Below are positions 22,745 through 34,743 of a DNA stretch of 64,000 nt, piece by piece (position 1 is the stretch's first letter; the number at the start of each line of letters is the position of its first letter). The notes beneath the pieces are model-generated. The model saw only the letters and a program-made list of their open reading frames with translations, was not told the origin of the DNA and did not search any database. The DNA is from Beta vulgaris subsp. vulgaris (Eukaryota; Streptophyta; Magnoliopsida; Caryophyllales; Amaranthaceae): the NCBI RefSeq assembly GCF_026745355.1, contig NC_079202.1, forward strand, positions 46,512,873-46,576,872, in the 5' to 3' direction. The translations under genes were made by a program, and so were the position numbers.

Positions 22745-23649
22745 AAAGAGACAAACCTGCTGAACAACATAGCAAATATCTGGCCGAGTGAAAGTGAGGT
22801 ACTGAAGAGCATCCGCAAGACTCCTATATAAGGAAGGATCGGAGCAGGGACTGTCGGACTGGGCACTAATTTGGACTTAGTGTCAACGGGTGTAGCAGAT
22901 GATTTACAAGCGGGCATACCCGCACGTTCAATAATTTCTTCATCAAACTTACGCTGAGATAAGAACAAACCACCTGCATGACGAGTCACAGCAATACCCA
23001 AGAAATAATGCAATGGGCCCAAGTCTTTCATAGCAAACTCAGTCCCTAGGCGGGACATGATAGACTGGCGAAGAGTGTCAGATGAGGCAGTCAGAATAAT
23101 ATCATCAACATAGAGAAGAAGATAAGTAGTGTGGTTACCCTGACGATAGATAAACAAGGAATGATCGGACCGGCTGTTATGAAACCCAAGCTGTGTGACA
23201 AAATCTGCAAACCTGCGATACCAAGCCCGAGGAGCTTGTTTAAGTCCGTAAAGAGACTTCTTCAACAAGCAAACATGATTCGGGAACTGAGAGTCCCGAT
23301 AACCCACCGGTTGATGCATATAAACAGTTTCTTTTAACTCTCCATGAAGAAACGCATTCTTAACATCAAGCTGATGAAGTGACCATCCCTTAGACAATGC
23401 CAAGCTAAGAACAGTGCGAATGGTGGCGGGTTTGACCACTGGACTGAACGTTTCACCACAATCAATACCAACCTGCTGTGTTTTGCCATCACCTACAAGA
23501 ATGGCTTTATGCCTCTTAAAAGTACCATCAGATTTTTCTTTATGAGCAAAAATCCACATAGAACGAATCACATTAGCATCAGGGGGGTGGGGCACCAATT
23601 CCCAAGTCTTATTTTTAATTAGAGCATCAAATTCATCATCCATAGCCAA
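22745..23649 (-). pseudogene. Copia reverse transcriptase domain
   Basis: The frame opens just after a TGA where the family has the Trp of QDPxW. RT landmarks follow in order: KTWELVPHP, FSPVVKPATIR, QLDVKNAFLHGELKE, KSLYGLKQAPRAWYRRF and the catalytic YVDDIILT. MKDLGPLHYFLGI and CKSSATPVDTKSKL close the domain. The catalytic core looks intact; the frame then shifts towards RNase H. Confidence 0.92.
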
Positions 23650-23652
23650 TTT

Positions 23653-24822
23653 TCAATTAGGGTCCTGAAGAGCCGACACAGGGTTACGAGGAAGGGGGGA
23701 GCGGTGGATATTAGTAAGAAGAGAAAGGATTTTCTTAGGCTTAAAAATACCGTTGTGGGCTCGCGTAATAGGCCGGGGGGGACCGTGTGTGGGGGCTGAT
23801 TGGAGAGGCAGAGATGGCTGGGAAATAAGATATGGGCCAGGAGAGCTGGGCCCGCGAATGGGAGAGGGAGGCGGGCTGATGGGAGGCGCGGGGCTCCGAA
23901 TAGTATGTGGGATGGGCAGGTTTTGTGGAGCATGGGAGGGAGACCCAGGAGGCGTGGCCAGCTGTGTTGGGCCAACAAAAGGAGGGGAAGCTCGTGGGCT
24001 GAGCTGACGGGGTAAAGAGGGGAGACCCAGGGGGGCATTTGTCTCTAAAAATTGATAGGAGGTGGCAGTGGGCGTATGAAGAGAAGAAAAAGGGAATTTA
24101 TTTTCGACAAAGGTAACATGACGACAAATAAATATTTTTCTAGACGATGGGTCATAACACTTATAACCACGATGATGATGTGGATAGCCCAGAAAAACAC
24201 AAGGAGTGGAACGGGCTTGGAGCTTATGGATAGTGGTGGAAGGAAAAAGGGGAAAACACAAGCACCCAAAAACCCGTACGTGAGAATATGTCGGATTTTT
24301 GTGGAAAAGAGTCCTAAGAGGAGAATAATAGTTGAGATTCTTATGAGGAAGAATATTAAGGAGGTATGTGGCCATTTGGAGAGCGTGATGCCAAAAAATA
24401 GAAGGAATAGATGCATGAGTGAGAAGAGTTCGAACAACATTATTAATGGTCCGAATTTGACGCTTAGCTTTACCATTTTGAGAAGAAGAGTAAGGACATG
24501 AGAAACGAAAATTTAACCCATTTGCTTTGCAAAACTGCGAAAAAGGCTCAGTATCAAATTCTCGACCATTGTCACATTGAATATTTTTAATGTCCCTCTG
24601 AAACTGTGTTTTAATATATGCACGGAAAGGGAGAAAAGTGGCATATACTTGAGACTTTTTAGCTAGAGGAAAAGTCCAAACAAATTTAGAGTAGTCATCC
24701 AACACAACAAGATAATATCTATGTCCCAGAGAACTTAACACAGGCGAAGTCCACAAATCACAATGAACAATATCAAAGGGCATCGTAGTAGATGAAACAT
24801 AATCAACAAACAGAAATTTCAC
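23653..24822 (-). pseudogene. Copia integrase domain and linker
   Basis: Integrase core residues are readable: D in HCDLWTSPV, D in CDNGREFD, and the SSQNGKAKRQIR region where the usual catalytic Glu (NGxAER) is replaced by Lys. FWHHALQMATYLLN and the VFGCLCFP, FLGYPHHHRGYKC regions follow, then a proline-rich linker of about 130 residues. The lost Glu would abolish strand transfer. Confidence 0.88.
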
Positions 24823-24981
24823 ATGTTTATCAAGAGGACAAGAGTAACAAACTGTAGAAGTACTATGTTTATTACAATTGATGAAATTATTTTTCCTAAG
24901 AGAATCTAGAATAGAAGCACCGGGATGACCCAGACGATCATGCCAAAGAGATGGTGCAAGAGCAGCAAAGGTAGATGGAGA

Positions 24982-25482
24982 CTAGTCTGGAGAAGTGATA
25001 GAAGTAATAGGATAAAGGGCCCCCTGACTCTCACATCTCATGAGTGGTCTCCCCGTCCGAAAACCCTTCACAGAAAAGCCACAAGGATCAAATTGAACAG
25101 TGACATTATTATCAGTAGTGAATTTTCTAACAAAATTGAGATTTTTAATCAAGTGAGGTGCATGAAGGACATTTTTGAGAGCTAAAGGAGGGTTAGGGGA
25201 AGGAAGTGTAGCGTCTCCGTAACCACTAATTGGAATACTATGACCATTTCCGATAATAATACCATGTTGTTTGCTCAAATTAAAATAAGACTTAAGAGTA
25301 CCTTGGGAAGAGGTCATATGAGAAGTGGCGCCCGTATCCATGTACCAATACGGATCCGATGGATAGAGTGAGCCCAAGAGTGTGCATAGCAGTTTCAATG
25401 TCCGTAGGAGAAGAGTCCATGGCATAGGCTTGAGGACGGGAGCCCAAAATACCCGGTCCAGGAGGCTGATGGGGGCGTCCAT
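24982..25482 (-). pseudogene. Copia protease and start of integrase
   Basis: The frame contains the aspartic protease motif MDTGATSHMTSSQG, followed by IGNGHSIPI and LKNVLHAPHLIKNLNF, standard for copia protease. It ends at an in-frame TAG just before the integrase zinc-binding region, which is still readable (HDRLGHPGA) at about 24900-24960. Confidence 0.85.
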
Positions 25483-25680
25483 GCTGCTGGCGAGACAACT
25501 GTGGCCTGGCCCAGTTTACAGTGGGGTAGGGGCATGGAGGAAATGCCCATGGCATAGGCTTGAGGACGGGAGCCCAAAATACTCGGTCCAGGAGGCTGCT
25601 GGGGGCGTCCATGCTGCTGGCGAGACAACTGTGGCCTGGCCTAGTTTGCAGTGGGGAAGGGGCATGGAGGAAATTCCCAT
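25421..25680. repeat. 130-bp tandem duplication inside copia Gag-Pol
   Basis: GGCATAGGCTTGAGGACGGG occurs at 25421 and again at 25551, and the whole 130-bp unit is repeated with few differences. 130 is not a multiple of 3, so the two copies are read in different frames within the same open stretch. Confidence 0.92.
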
Positions 25681-26690
25681 GGCCAAGCGGCCCAGGACCA
25701 TTCTGTGGACTCCCATAGGCAGACGGCCCATATGCCCAAGGAGGCCGTGGAACCTGCTGTCCACCATAATAATGCTGCGGCTGGGTGGGACGGCCACCAC
25801 CCCCGCCACTGCCACCACCACCAGACTGCGGGCGGCTGCCGCGACCACCACTGTGACCACCACCATGACCCCGGACTGGAATTTTTATTTTTAGAATTAT
25901 TCCAGTTGGTCTTATATTTAGATGAATTTTGTCCATGATTTGTAGGGGTAGTCACTATGGCCTCGTCATTATGCGTAGACACAAGGGCAGTGGAGGAGGA
26001 CGAGCCAAGCGAGGCTTTCTTCATCAATCTGGCCTCCTCAAGCACTAACATAGAGCGTGCTTGGTAAAAAGGGGGTAAAGGGTCACTTTGACGCAAGAGA
26101 GTGCCAATCCCGTTGTAAGCATCCGTTAATCCCGTTACCATTTGCAAAATCAACCTATTATTGGACACCAGTGCACCGACGTTTTTCAATTTATCCGATA
26201 AGATCTTGAGACGTTGACAATAGGCAGAGGCATTGGGAAAATCCTCCATAGTAGTGGTGGAGAATTCTTGCTCAAGAGTGACGGCACGAGACGTTTTATT
26301 TTCCTGGAAGATGTCAGGTAACCTTTCCCAAGCCGCTTGTGCAGTAGAATCGGGCTCAAGAATAGTGTTCAGGAGATCATCGGAAATCGTACCATAAATC
26401 CACTTCAAAACAGTGGCATCAATGGTGGACCATCCGTCCTTTTCATCCTCCGTGGTGGGAACTTTGGTCTTGTTAGAGGGCATGATGTGATGAATCACCC
26501 GGTTTGAACGAGCATGGATTTTGAATAACTCCGCCCACGTGGAGTATTGAACATTTTCCATGTCAAGAAGAATAGGAACATTGTGTTTAATATTAGAGGT
26601 AGCAGAAAGAGAAGAGAAAATAGAAGAAGAAGAAGAAGAAGAAGAAGAAGAAGAAGAAGAGGTGGGAGGAGGATTTTGTTTTCCGGTCAT
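25641..26690 (-). pseudogene. Copia Gag
   Basis: The frame starts [10 protein letters not shown], followed by a run of 13 serines encoded by an AGA/TCT microsatellite. The capsid-like region then has [40 protein letters not shown] and [12 protein letters not shown], as in Retrofit-type copia Gag (UBN2-like). A Gly-rich nucleic-acid-binding tail is expected next; it is found one frame over ([11 protein letters not shown]), so a frameshift near 25880 breaks the reading. Confidence 0.85.
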
Positions 26691-26773
26691 GGTGGCCGGA
26701 CAGTGGGCTGGCGTCGGGAGGAAGACGGCGTGCTAGGGCAGCGGAAGACTTGTGGGAAAAAAATAAAAACCTA

Positions 26774-26786
26774 GCTTATGATACCA
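26774..26786 (-). promoter_or_regulatory. Copia primer binding site
   Basis: TGGTATCATAAGC on the minus strand, directly next to the 5' LTR, is complementary to the 3' end of initiator tRNA-Met with mismatches. Confidence 0.8.
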
Positions 26787-26979
26787 TGAAAGATATTATT
26801 TTCCTTATCCAATTAAGAATTACATCCTAAGTATATATACTCTAGGTTTACAAGATAACCATATCATTTTAATCAGGAAGGCAAACTAACTAAAGGAAAT
26901 ATAAGAGATATACATGCTATCTATGTTTACATAATATGAATAATGAAAATACAATGAGATATTTTCATATATTCTAACA
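26787..26979 (-). repeat. 5' LTR of the copia element
   Basis: 193 bp, adjoining the primer binding site. It would carry the element promoter; TATATATA lies near 26833. Confidence 0.9.
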
Positions 26980-27725
26980 TATAGCACTAGCATTATCACA
27001 ATATATAAGAGTGGCCTGATGGAGAGGGCAATGTAACTCAAGGAGGAGGTTATGAAGCCAACAATAACAACTACATTAGCAACATCTCTGTATTTTGCTT
27101 CTGCTCTTGAGTAGGATGGAGTGGCATGATGCTTAGAGGACTAAGAAATGAGGTTGTTCCCAAGAAAACAACATTAGCTCGAGGTGGAACGACGGACACC
27201 CACCCCAATGAACATCAACATAAGTAATCAACCGCATATATAGAAGTAGTAGGATATAAAATTAACACATGATTAATAGCTCCCTAAATACTAGCATGAT
27301 GCACTTTAAAGCAACATAGTGAGTCTCCCTAAGATCATGCATAAAAAGGCAAACATGCTTACCGCATAAGCAATATCGGGGTGAGTGAAAGTGAGGTACT
27401 GAAGAGCACCTGCAAGAGTACAATACGTAGAATCCTGCAACTCAGAGCCAGAATATGCACTAAGTTTAGACTTAGTGTCTACAGGAGTAGCTGCAGGCTT
27501 ACAATTACCCATGCCTGCGCGTTCCGATATTTCCTATGCATATTTCTGCTGAAAGAACATCAAATAAGAGAAAGTTTTTGGTAACAACTATAATCATAAA
27601 GTAACTCAATTGTCCCAAGTCTGACTCCCTCTTATAGCACTATAATGGTAACAACTATTATTTAACTAAGAAATAAGTCTATCGTGTAACCCTTCTGAAG
27701 AAGTGGTTAAAATAATATCATCTTT
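26980..27725 (-). mobile_element. Old copia element: RNase H and RT end
   Basis: Continues the old copia element on the far side of the younger insertion. Readable minus-strand pieces include the ATPVDTKSKL and ALQYLTFTHPDIAYAV segments (27306-27512) and DDIILTTSSEG at about 27690-27720. Frames are broken. The RT middle part is missing because the next segment is a LINE insertion. Confidence 0.75.
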
Positions 27726-28799
27726 TTTTTTGACATCAAGATAACGTACAAGAAGAAATAGAAAGAAAAACTAGAAGAAAACTCGTAAACGAAACAAACT
27801 CAGAAGGCTAATCTGACTAAGAAAAAGACCTATTGTAGTGGCACGACCATTTAGCTAGTTCATGGGCCACCTCAATCTGATGGCCCGGCACTCGAACCAC
27901 CTGGCATGTTGTAAAGGATTTGGCCGTTCGTAAAATATTAGCAATGGTCCATTTAGTATCTATTGGCCCAGTATTACTCGTTCGCAGGATGCGGACGAGC
28001 TCCCGTGAGTCTGTGAGGATACGGATGTGCATATAATTGTTAGACGTCGCCCATGTACAGGCATATTGACAAGCTGTAGCCACCATGGAAATGATGGAAT
28101 TCAAGTAGCAAAAAGAACCATGTTGATTATTTGGGTTTTGATTCCCTCGTCCCTCCACCCACGCTAAACCACCCACACCCTTCAATTTATGTTTGTGGCC
28201 TGCAATTTGTAAGATGATAGGCTGTTGGGAGGAGGTGTGTTGGCCGATGTTGGCAACATCGAAGTCTGGGGGGTTGGCGGATCAAGCGGGTTTCGAGTTG
28301 GGTCATGCTGTTGTTGCACAAAAATAGTGTGGAGATGCAAGTTTTCATTCAACTGTAAAGCAATTGAAGCGGAGGTAGGTTGGTGTTGGCGAAAAACTTG
28401 CGCATTGCGTAATTTCCAAATGGCCCAAAGAGTACCTATGTATGTGATAATATCAGAATCTGTTAGCGTTATAAAGCTTGCACAGACAATGATGAATCCA
28501 TTCTTTGGTGGACATGTGCTGGGTATTGTAAACAAGGACATGTAATGGCTTGTGATCCCAAGCTTCAAGTGACAGAGGGCACTGTTGGAAAAGATGTTGT
28601 GTATCTTCGTGCTCATGTAAACAAATAGGACATTCCCCTGATGTGGTAATGCCTCGTCTGCGTAAAGCAAAAGTATGCTCTATCTGGTCCTTAACTGTAT
28701 TTGAACATGGAAGAGTCACTTTTAGTAATAATAAAATCCATGTGAAGTAAGAAATTTGCAAACCGTTAATATGGGGAGCTTGCTTCAACTCATATAATG
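27726..28799 (-). mobile_element. 5'-truncated LINE (zf-RVT and RNase H only)
   Basis: On the minus strand a zf-RVT motif (CPICLHEHEDTQHLFQQCPL, 28453-28788) is followed by a linker piece (28182-28670). An RNase H-like end (27817-28185) with LTDSRELVRIL and VPGHQIEVAHELAKW follows. An A tail (poly-T at about 27724-27732) marks the 3' end. It lies inside the old copia RT and is a different LINE lineage from the one at 6921-14306. Confidence 0.75.
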
Positions 28800-29000
28800 T
28801 TTTTCACATGCATATAGACAGTTTCTTTCAAATCACCATGCGGAAAGACATTTTTGACATATAGTTGATGAATATACCATTGTCATGCTATTTCTTGTGA
28901 CCTGGAATCAAACAAACAAGACGAACTTTATGTGTTTTAGGCTCACCGTTAGATTTTTCGTTATATCTCATAGTGGATAGCTAGGAACTCGATCAGATGC
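28800..29000 (-). mobile_element. Old copia element: RT N-terminal part
   Basis: The minus strand reads VKNVFPHGDLKETVYMH and NEKSNGEPKTHKVRLV, matching copia RT upstream of YVDD. Multiple stops. The element is not traceable beyond about 29000. Confidence 0.7.
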
Positions 29001-30112
29001 TATGGAAATATAGTTGATAAAACTAATAATAGAGAACTATAATATTTTCATAATTATTTTCAACCAATTGCTATATTATTAAGGCTTATCCGCTTCTGAT
29101 TACTTATTTTAATATTGTATACTTTTTAGTAAATTTTGACTAAGAAATCAATGCATATAATAAATTTTCAGCCATCTATATAATATGGGTCAAAAGTCTA
29201 TAAATAACCCATAAAAATAAGGAAAAATTATTTTAGATAAGCTAACATATGCATGGTATTTTCAAAATTAGGCAAGCATTGATCATTCTCGAGTAAGTCT
29301 ACATTTCATACTCATTTAATTTTATTTGTCATATGACCGGTGACCAGTTTAATAGGTAAAAGTATGAATTCTATTTTTATATATTTTTTTATCTTTCTTT
29401 AAATTACATTCCTCATTAAAAAAAAGGACAATCTCATTTCTCTCAACCACAAATTTAATTTCAACAACCATTTCGCACTACTAGCCAGTAAACCCACCAC
29501 ATTAAATTAAACATGCACCCAAGCCTTGAAATCAACTTGCCTCTCACCAAAATACCCTCAAAAGACCAACCCCCACCCCTGAACCCATCCCAGCAACGAA
29601 ACACCACCGTCGATCCCGACAATACCCACTACTACGATGGGAACCCACAAAATGACAAAATCTCACCAATACAACAATACCCACGAAATTCCCACCTCTT
29701 TCTCCCTCATATGGCATTCATGAGGATGGATCACTTGAGTTCGCTATCAATTTTTAAGTGAATCATGAGAAGATACGCTTGTGGGTGCAACAAAAGTGAG
29801 GAGAAATAGACAATTTTTGTCCATTTAGAAACTAAAATTGTGATATTTGGATTTTGTGGCGAAGATGGTGTGGATGTATCGAAATTAGGGTTTGCTTCAT
29901 CGTTCGCCTATAGTGCTTGTCGCCAGGAAGTCATTTCTGTGTCATAATGGTACGTATACATTATAGAGAAAGGAAACTCTTTATTGTGGAAGTATAGCAA
30001 TGGGATTTAAGGTTAAAGAGTGGAAGATTTGTGAAATCGAGCGGTGATGGATTAAAAGAATGGATTGGGAGAAGGGTAGTAAAGGGGGGAGGCCATCAAA
30101 AGAGTTGAGGGA
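29001..30112. other. Unidentified stretch
   Basis: No recognised gene. A proline-rich 82-codon frame at 29513-29761 (MHPSLEINLPLTK) has no domain that I know and no splice context. Confidence 0.3.
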
Positions 30113-30700
30113 CAGGGGCGGATCTAGGGGGTGGCCTACCCGGGCCTCGGCGCACCCCATGATCCAAAATATTTATAAGTAACTTATTTGGGATAGTAAT
30201 GCAAATAGATATGGTGGAGCAGGTAGTTGGAGCGCGAGTATACTAGGCATCAAGTCACGAGTTTAATTCTAAGGACAATTGTTTTTGGTTTTTTCGGCTT
30301 TTCTATCTTGGGTCCCTCAACTTTCCATAATTGCCAATGCCATGTTATTTTTCCTTTCTATTTTAGAACTAAGGTTATCCATAGGAAGTTAGGAATATAT
30401 TTCCCTAACGTTGATCCTATAATGTGTTGCATAATAATGAATTACAAAGTAATAATATAATTTATAAAAGATAAGATCTTGTAAATCAAATCAGATCAGA
30501 TCAGATCAGAAAAAATAAGTTCAGATAAGTTCATATCAGAAAATTTCAGGTGAACTAAACATAGCCTTACAAGCCAAAAAATTTCCATTAAATCTCAAGA
30601 ATATGAATAATGAGATATGGCTCACCATTAAATAGAGGCATAGAGCCCTCACATATTTTTCTTAGGTTTCCACTGTAAGTCTATGCCGCCCCCAAAAACT
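30113..30700. mobile_element. Possible DNA transposon remnant (CAGGGGCGGATCTAGG end)
   Basis: CAGGGGCGGATCTAGGGGGT at 30113 resembles the terminal sequence of common plant hAT-type elements. GCCGCCCCC at about 30684-30692 could belong to the opposite end. A tRNA-like stretch (GCAGGTAGTTGGAGCGC, then CACGAGTTTAATTC) lies at 30218-30262. An ATCAG pentamer repeat lies at about 30488-30510. Boundaries are not secured. Confidence 0.35.
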
Positions 30701-30939
30701 TTGCAAGGGAAAACACAAGTAGATTGGAACGTATACACTCAAAAGGCTAATTTGAGAAATTTTAAGTAAAAATATCAACAATTTTTAATTTAGATATGGA
30801 GTAGAGATAATGAACCACTAATTGCAAAGAATATTCTCATAAACTAAGTAAAAATCTATAGTAATGTGTTGCTATGATCATGCTAAATAGGATTGACCAT
30901 CAATTATAAGGTTAAACTTAAGGAGGATGACAAACAATT

Positions 30940-31500
30940 AGTCATAACTCAAGGAGTTCAAAACATATCCAAATTGTATTTTGTATTTTCTTGCAATAAT
31001 ATGATAGACATCTATATCGCACCTGCATTTTTAAGTCCAAAAGGCATAACCTCATAACAGTAAATACCTTTGTCGGTAACGATGGCTGTCTTTTCCTGGT
31101 CGTCGGGATGCATAAGGCTTTGATTGTCGCCAGATATGCGTCCATGAACGTCAAGAGCTTGTGTCCTGCCGTCGCGTTGACCATTGCATCTAAGTGGGGA
31201 AGTGCAAATGGATTCTTAGGACAAGCCTTATTAAGGTCTATGAAGTTGATGCAGACCAAGACCCTCCACTTGTCCTTCTTTTACTAACAAGGACAACGTT
31301 AGCTGGACAATCAGGATATGTAACTTCACGTACCTTACATGTATCAATCAACTTTTGTAATTCGTCGTTTATAATTTGATTGTGTCTAGGAGCGAATATA
31401 CGTCGTTTCTACTTGACTGGTTTACGCTCCGGATCGACGTTCAGCTTATGAGTGATAACGTCTGGACTTTTACCTGTCATATCTTCATGGACCAAGCAAA
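30940..31500 (-). pseudogene. Ty3/gypsy reverse transcriptase fragment
   Basis: The minus strand encodes INFIDLNKACPKNPFALPHL and ATAGHKLLTFMDAY, the fingers/palm start of a Ty3/gypsy (Tat/Ogre-like) RT. More N-terminal pieces (DVITHKLNVDPERKPVK, VREVTYPDWPANVVLV) lie upstream in other frames. The downstream YxDD motif is absent. It is an isolated, broken relic. Confidence 0.8.
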
Positions 31501-31504
31501 CCAA

Positions 31505-31745
31505 TGCTAGTTATGGGTGTGCAAAAATCAGTCCGGACCGGACCAGAATCGATTTTGATTGTTTATGCTGTTTTTTGCCTAAACGACAAGATTCGATATG
31601 GGGACGAAAACAACCAGATTGCTATTATGTATGCGACACGAATGCAAAAAAGGAATTAATGAGGAACGACATAAAGTGTTGACGCGAAAAAACCCCAATG
31701 AAGGTGGGTAAAAAACCGCGGGTGAAAATGAGTCCACCAATCCAC
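31505..31745. mobile_element. Possible truncated hAT-type MITE end
   Basis: ATGGGTGTGCAAAAATC followed by CCGGACCGGACC resembles one end of the word-rich hAT-type MITEs seen elsewhere in the window. No opposite end or TSD was found. Confidence 0.3.
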
Positions 31746-32774
31746 TATATGCAATTGTTGCTCAGAGTGAATGACAATCAATACACCCTAAAATATTTGT
31801 TCCAAGTACAAGAGATGTTTATTCGAGTAAAGTAGGAAAGTTGCTAGAAATGTAAAATATGTATGAATAACTTCAGAATGATGGTTGTTGCACGTATATT
31901 TGATGTGTGAAGCTTGAACCCTTTTTCTTGTAACTCCAAAGAATTTAAATAGCACATATCTAGCTGTAACGCACACCCAAAGATCTCAAAGGTATCTCCG
32001 CATAATCCCAATTGACCTCCTGCACTCACGCCATGTGGTTATGACTTGAGTCCTCAACGGTAACTTAGCAACAACATAGCAGCCATACTCCTAGCTTATT
32101 CACCGGGTAGTTCTTAGGTCCTTGACTTAGGTCATAACGTCGGTGTCGTATCTGATCATGTCAACGTCTTTATTCCATTACGCCAATGTCAACCTAAAAT
32201 TTTAGCCATAACAAGCTTTTGGGCACCCAACCCAATCAACATCCGAATAAGTAATAATGAAAGAAATATCATCTACGAGGCAAAGCCAATATCAAAAAGT
32301 AATAATCATTTGTGCCATGCAAATACTTGAACACCTACTTAGCTAACCAACATATGTGATATGTTGCACACCGAGAAGCGTTCAACTCGCATAAACTGAG
32401 AATATATATTAGGTCATATTTTAGCCAAGTATTGTTATCATACTGCGGTGCTACATGGCATATTCTCTTCACCTTATATTTTCTTTTATGAACTTTTCTT
32501 ACTTTTTCTAAACTTTTCTAAACATCATGAACTTCTCTTATTTTTCTGAACTCTTTTATTTTATCTAAACCTTTCTTATTAACTTATTTGAACTTTTCTT
32601 ATTTTTTCTTAACTTTTTCGAAAGTTTTTTTTTTTGAAATTAATCAGAAATAAGGTAAAGACAAATTGATCCTCAATCAAATTTGTTAACAACATTTCGC
32701 CATATCCAAAGTGTGAGAGACGGTGGTACAAATTAAAAGGGGAGGAGTGTGCAAACATGCTTAGTACTTATGTC
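31746..32774. other. Intergenic stretch
   Basis: No gene supported. Around 32480-32620 GAACTTTTCTTA-type words recur, an AT-rich simple repeat-like segment. Confidence 0.3.
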
Positions 32775-33083
32775 ATGCTTGGTTAATTGTACTAAATTGT
32801 GGTAATGGTAATATTTTTTTAGTGTAAGTTTGTGAATACATTTCAATTTTAACATTCATGGTAATGAAACATGATGTCTAAACATGTGTTTTCCTTCATA
32901 AATTTTCATTACCACCCAATACCACCTTACCAAGTGGTAATGGATGGTAATGAAAATTTAGAAAAAAAAAAAGAATAGGTGTTTTGGGTGAACTAGCATT
33001 ATAATGGATCTTGACATGGGAATGCCTCCACAAATATGCATTAAAAACCATTACCACCACTATTACCACGAACAAAACAGGTC
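32775..33083. mobile_element. MITE-like repeat, GGTAATG family, copy 1
   Basis: Matches the segment at 57179-57497 in reverse orientation, including CATTACCACCCAATACCACC and the GGTAATG words. The ends are related to GCTTGGTTA and its complement. TSD not resolved. Confidence 0.5.
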
Positions 33084-33452
33084 ATAGTAGTATCAAGTAT
33101 GAAGGTGGAAGTTTTGAATAAGTTTTGCAACAAACTTAAGTTTAGATAAAAAAATAATCCTCGACAAGTTTGCACATCTTTCCTATGAAATAGCGAAAAT
33201 CTCCCAAGACTTTAATACAAATCGGACAGCAAGAATAGATATGTAGGAATCAAAAAGTATAGTTAACATAGAGAACAAATGTATCAATGTGCCATGGTGA
33301 AAGACACATCGATATGACATAAGAAGCAACCTTGTTGTAAAGAAAAACTACTAAAATAATGGTGGAACTAAGCTCGAAGTTAAAACCATATATAGCTTTC
33401 TTTAGATCAAATAACATGAGTACGAATATCATGGCTTATGAAATCTACATAT
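33084..33452. other. Intergenic stretch
   Basis: Nothing recognisable. Confidence 0.3.
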
Positions 33453-33945
33453 TGTTTCATATATACATATAAAGAGCTTGAGCCTGCCACGGAGGAGTGT
33501 AAATTCACTTTACAAGAGTAAGGAGGTTTCACCTTAAAACCATATGGCAATAAGAGGGTTGCCCCTTTGCCTTATAAAGTGGACATAACTCATATATTTC
33601 TTCAATGTGGAATACACATCCCAACACTTAATTCCAAATTCATTAATTGTGAGACAACACTTCCATTCACATGTGGGTTTGTTCATGGGCTCAACACTCC
33701 CTCTCACATGTGAGTTGTACATAAGCATGGCCCAGATCAATCCAAACCCAACTTAGGCTTTTATATAATGATAAAATTTGATAGAACTGAAAATGGGTCT
33801 AGGCAACCAAAATGAGCAACTCCAAGGAGGTTCCGTACTGAAACCAACTGATAGTAGTAGGAGCAAATTCTTTACCTTATAATGTGGTTCTTTATCTTCT
33901 CTTCTCCAATGTGGGACAATTCACATGTGCACAACAAAATGGAGT
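33453..33945 (-). mobile_element. TRIM-like LTR pair (left side of nest)
   Basis: A 244-bp LTR-like unit (33453-33696) is related to 38949-39189. On the minus strand it starts TGTTGAGCC after a polypurine tract GAGAGGGAG. A second, shorter related unit (about 33788-33945) ends with the same GTTCAACACTCCC junction. Short LTRs separated by tiny non-coding interiors suggest a TRIM (terminal-repeat retrotransposon in miniature) array. No coding sequence. Confidence 0.5.
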
Positions 33946-34695
33946 TCAACACTCCCCTAACATGTGAGTGTCCTTAGAATTAGAGCATACTAGTAAGGTA
34001 GTAAATAATAATCCTCATCCAATAGAGTCCCCTTCTTGACAAATGCCCAAATACTAGTAGAAAACGTTGATTTGCATCTCCTGAATTGTGTCGCACAACA
34101 CATAAATCGACGTGGAAGTGGAGGAGCGCATCATTTGCATCGGACACTCACAACATCCGATGCAAATAATGCTTTATATGCGTCATATGTATCATGCATT
34201 CGACGCAAAAAATTAAAAGAAATGGGTGCGAGATTCATGTGCGTCGGACCCCGGTCAATGTTTGACGCAAATCATGAAAGCCAATTTTGCATCGAAAGAT
34301 AAGTTAAATGCGATGCAAATGGTTGTTTCCAACGATTTGCGTCGGATATGTAATTCCATCCGACGCAAATGGGTTTTAAGGCCTTATTATCCATGCGACA
34401 TGTACACATTCACTAATTGCATTACGACCTTATTTTGGATCTGATTTGCGTCGGATCTTATTTTATGTACGACGCACATAGGCCATAAGGCCAAAAATAA
34501 AATTTGAAACCCTACCAGCATTTCCTTCAAACCCAGCATTCAGTCTCTCTCCTTCCCTCTATTCTTCTCTCGTCTTCAACTACACAAGCTGTAAATTTCT
34601 CGAATTTCTCACGTTCAGTTCTCACTCTCTATTGTTATCTTCTCGTCAAACTTCAAAAACACAGTTCTTCTCCTCACAGGTTAAAGGTTCATCAC

Positions 34696-34699
<4 letters not shown>

Positions 34700-34740
<41 letters not shown>
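34700..34740. repeat. (CT)n microsatellite
   Basis: About 20 CT units within the CACTA interior. Confidence 0.95.

Positions 34741-34743
<3 letters not shown>

Larger units (their letters stand above)
21965..26979 (-). mobile_element. Ty1/copia LTR retrotransposon, complete but mutated
   Basis: LTRs at 21965-22152 and 26787-26979 start TG and end CA in the usual way, and a perfect 5-bp TSD TATAG lies outside (21960-21964 and 26980-26984). A primer site complementary to initiator tRNA-Met (TGGTATCATAAGC, minus strand) lies at 26774-26786. The polypurine tract GAGGGGGTG adjoins the 3' LTR. The order Gag, protease, integrase, RT, RNase H (5' to 3' on the minus strand) defines Ty1/copia. Gag resembles the Retrofit/Ale type. 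It inserted into an older copia element in the same orientation. Confidence 0.92.

Noticed and set aside
23753..24015. Plus-strand frames over the copia linker
   Set aside because: Antisense shadows of the proline-rich integrase/RT linker on the minus strand.
29513..29761. 82-codon proline-rich frame
   Set aside because: No domain and no gene context; likely chance or repeat-derived.
34036..34302. 88-codon frame across the CACTA left end
   Set aside because: It reads through subterminal repeat words and has no domain.
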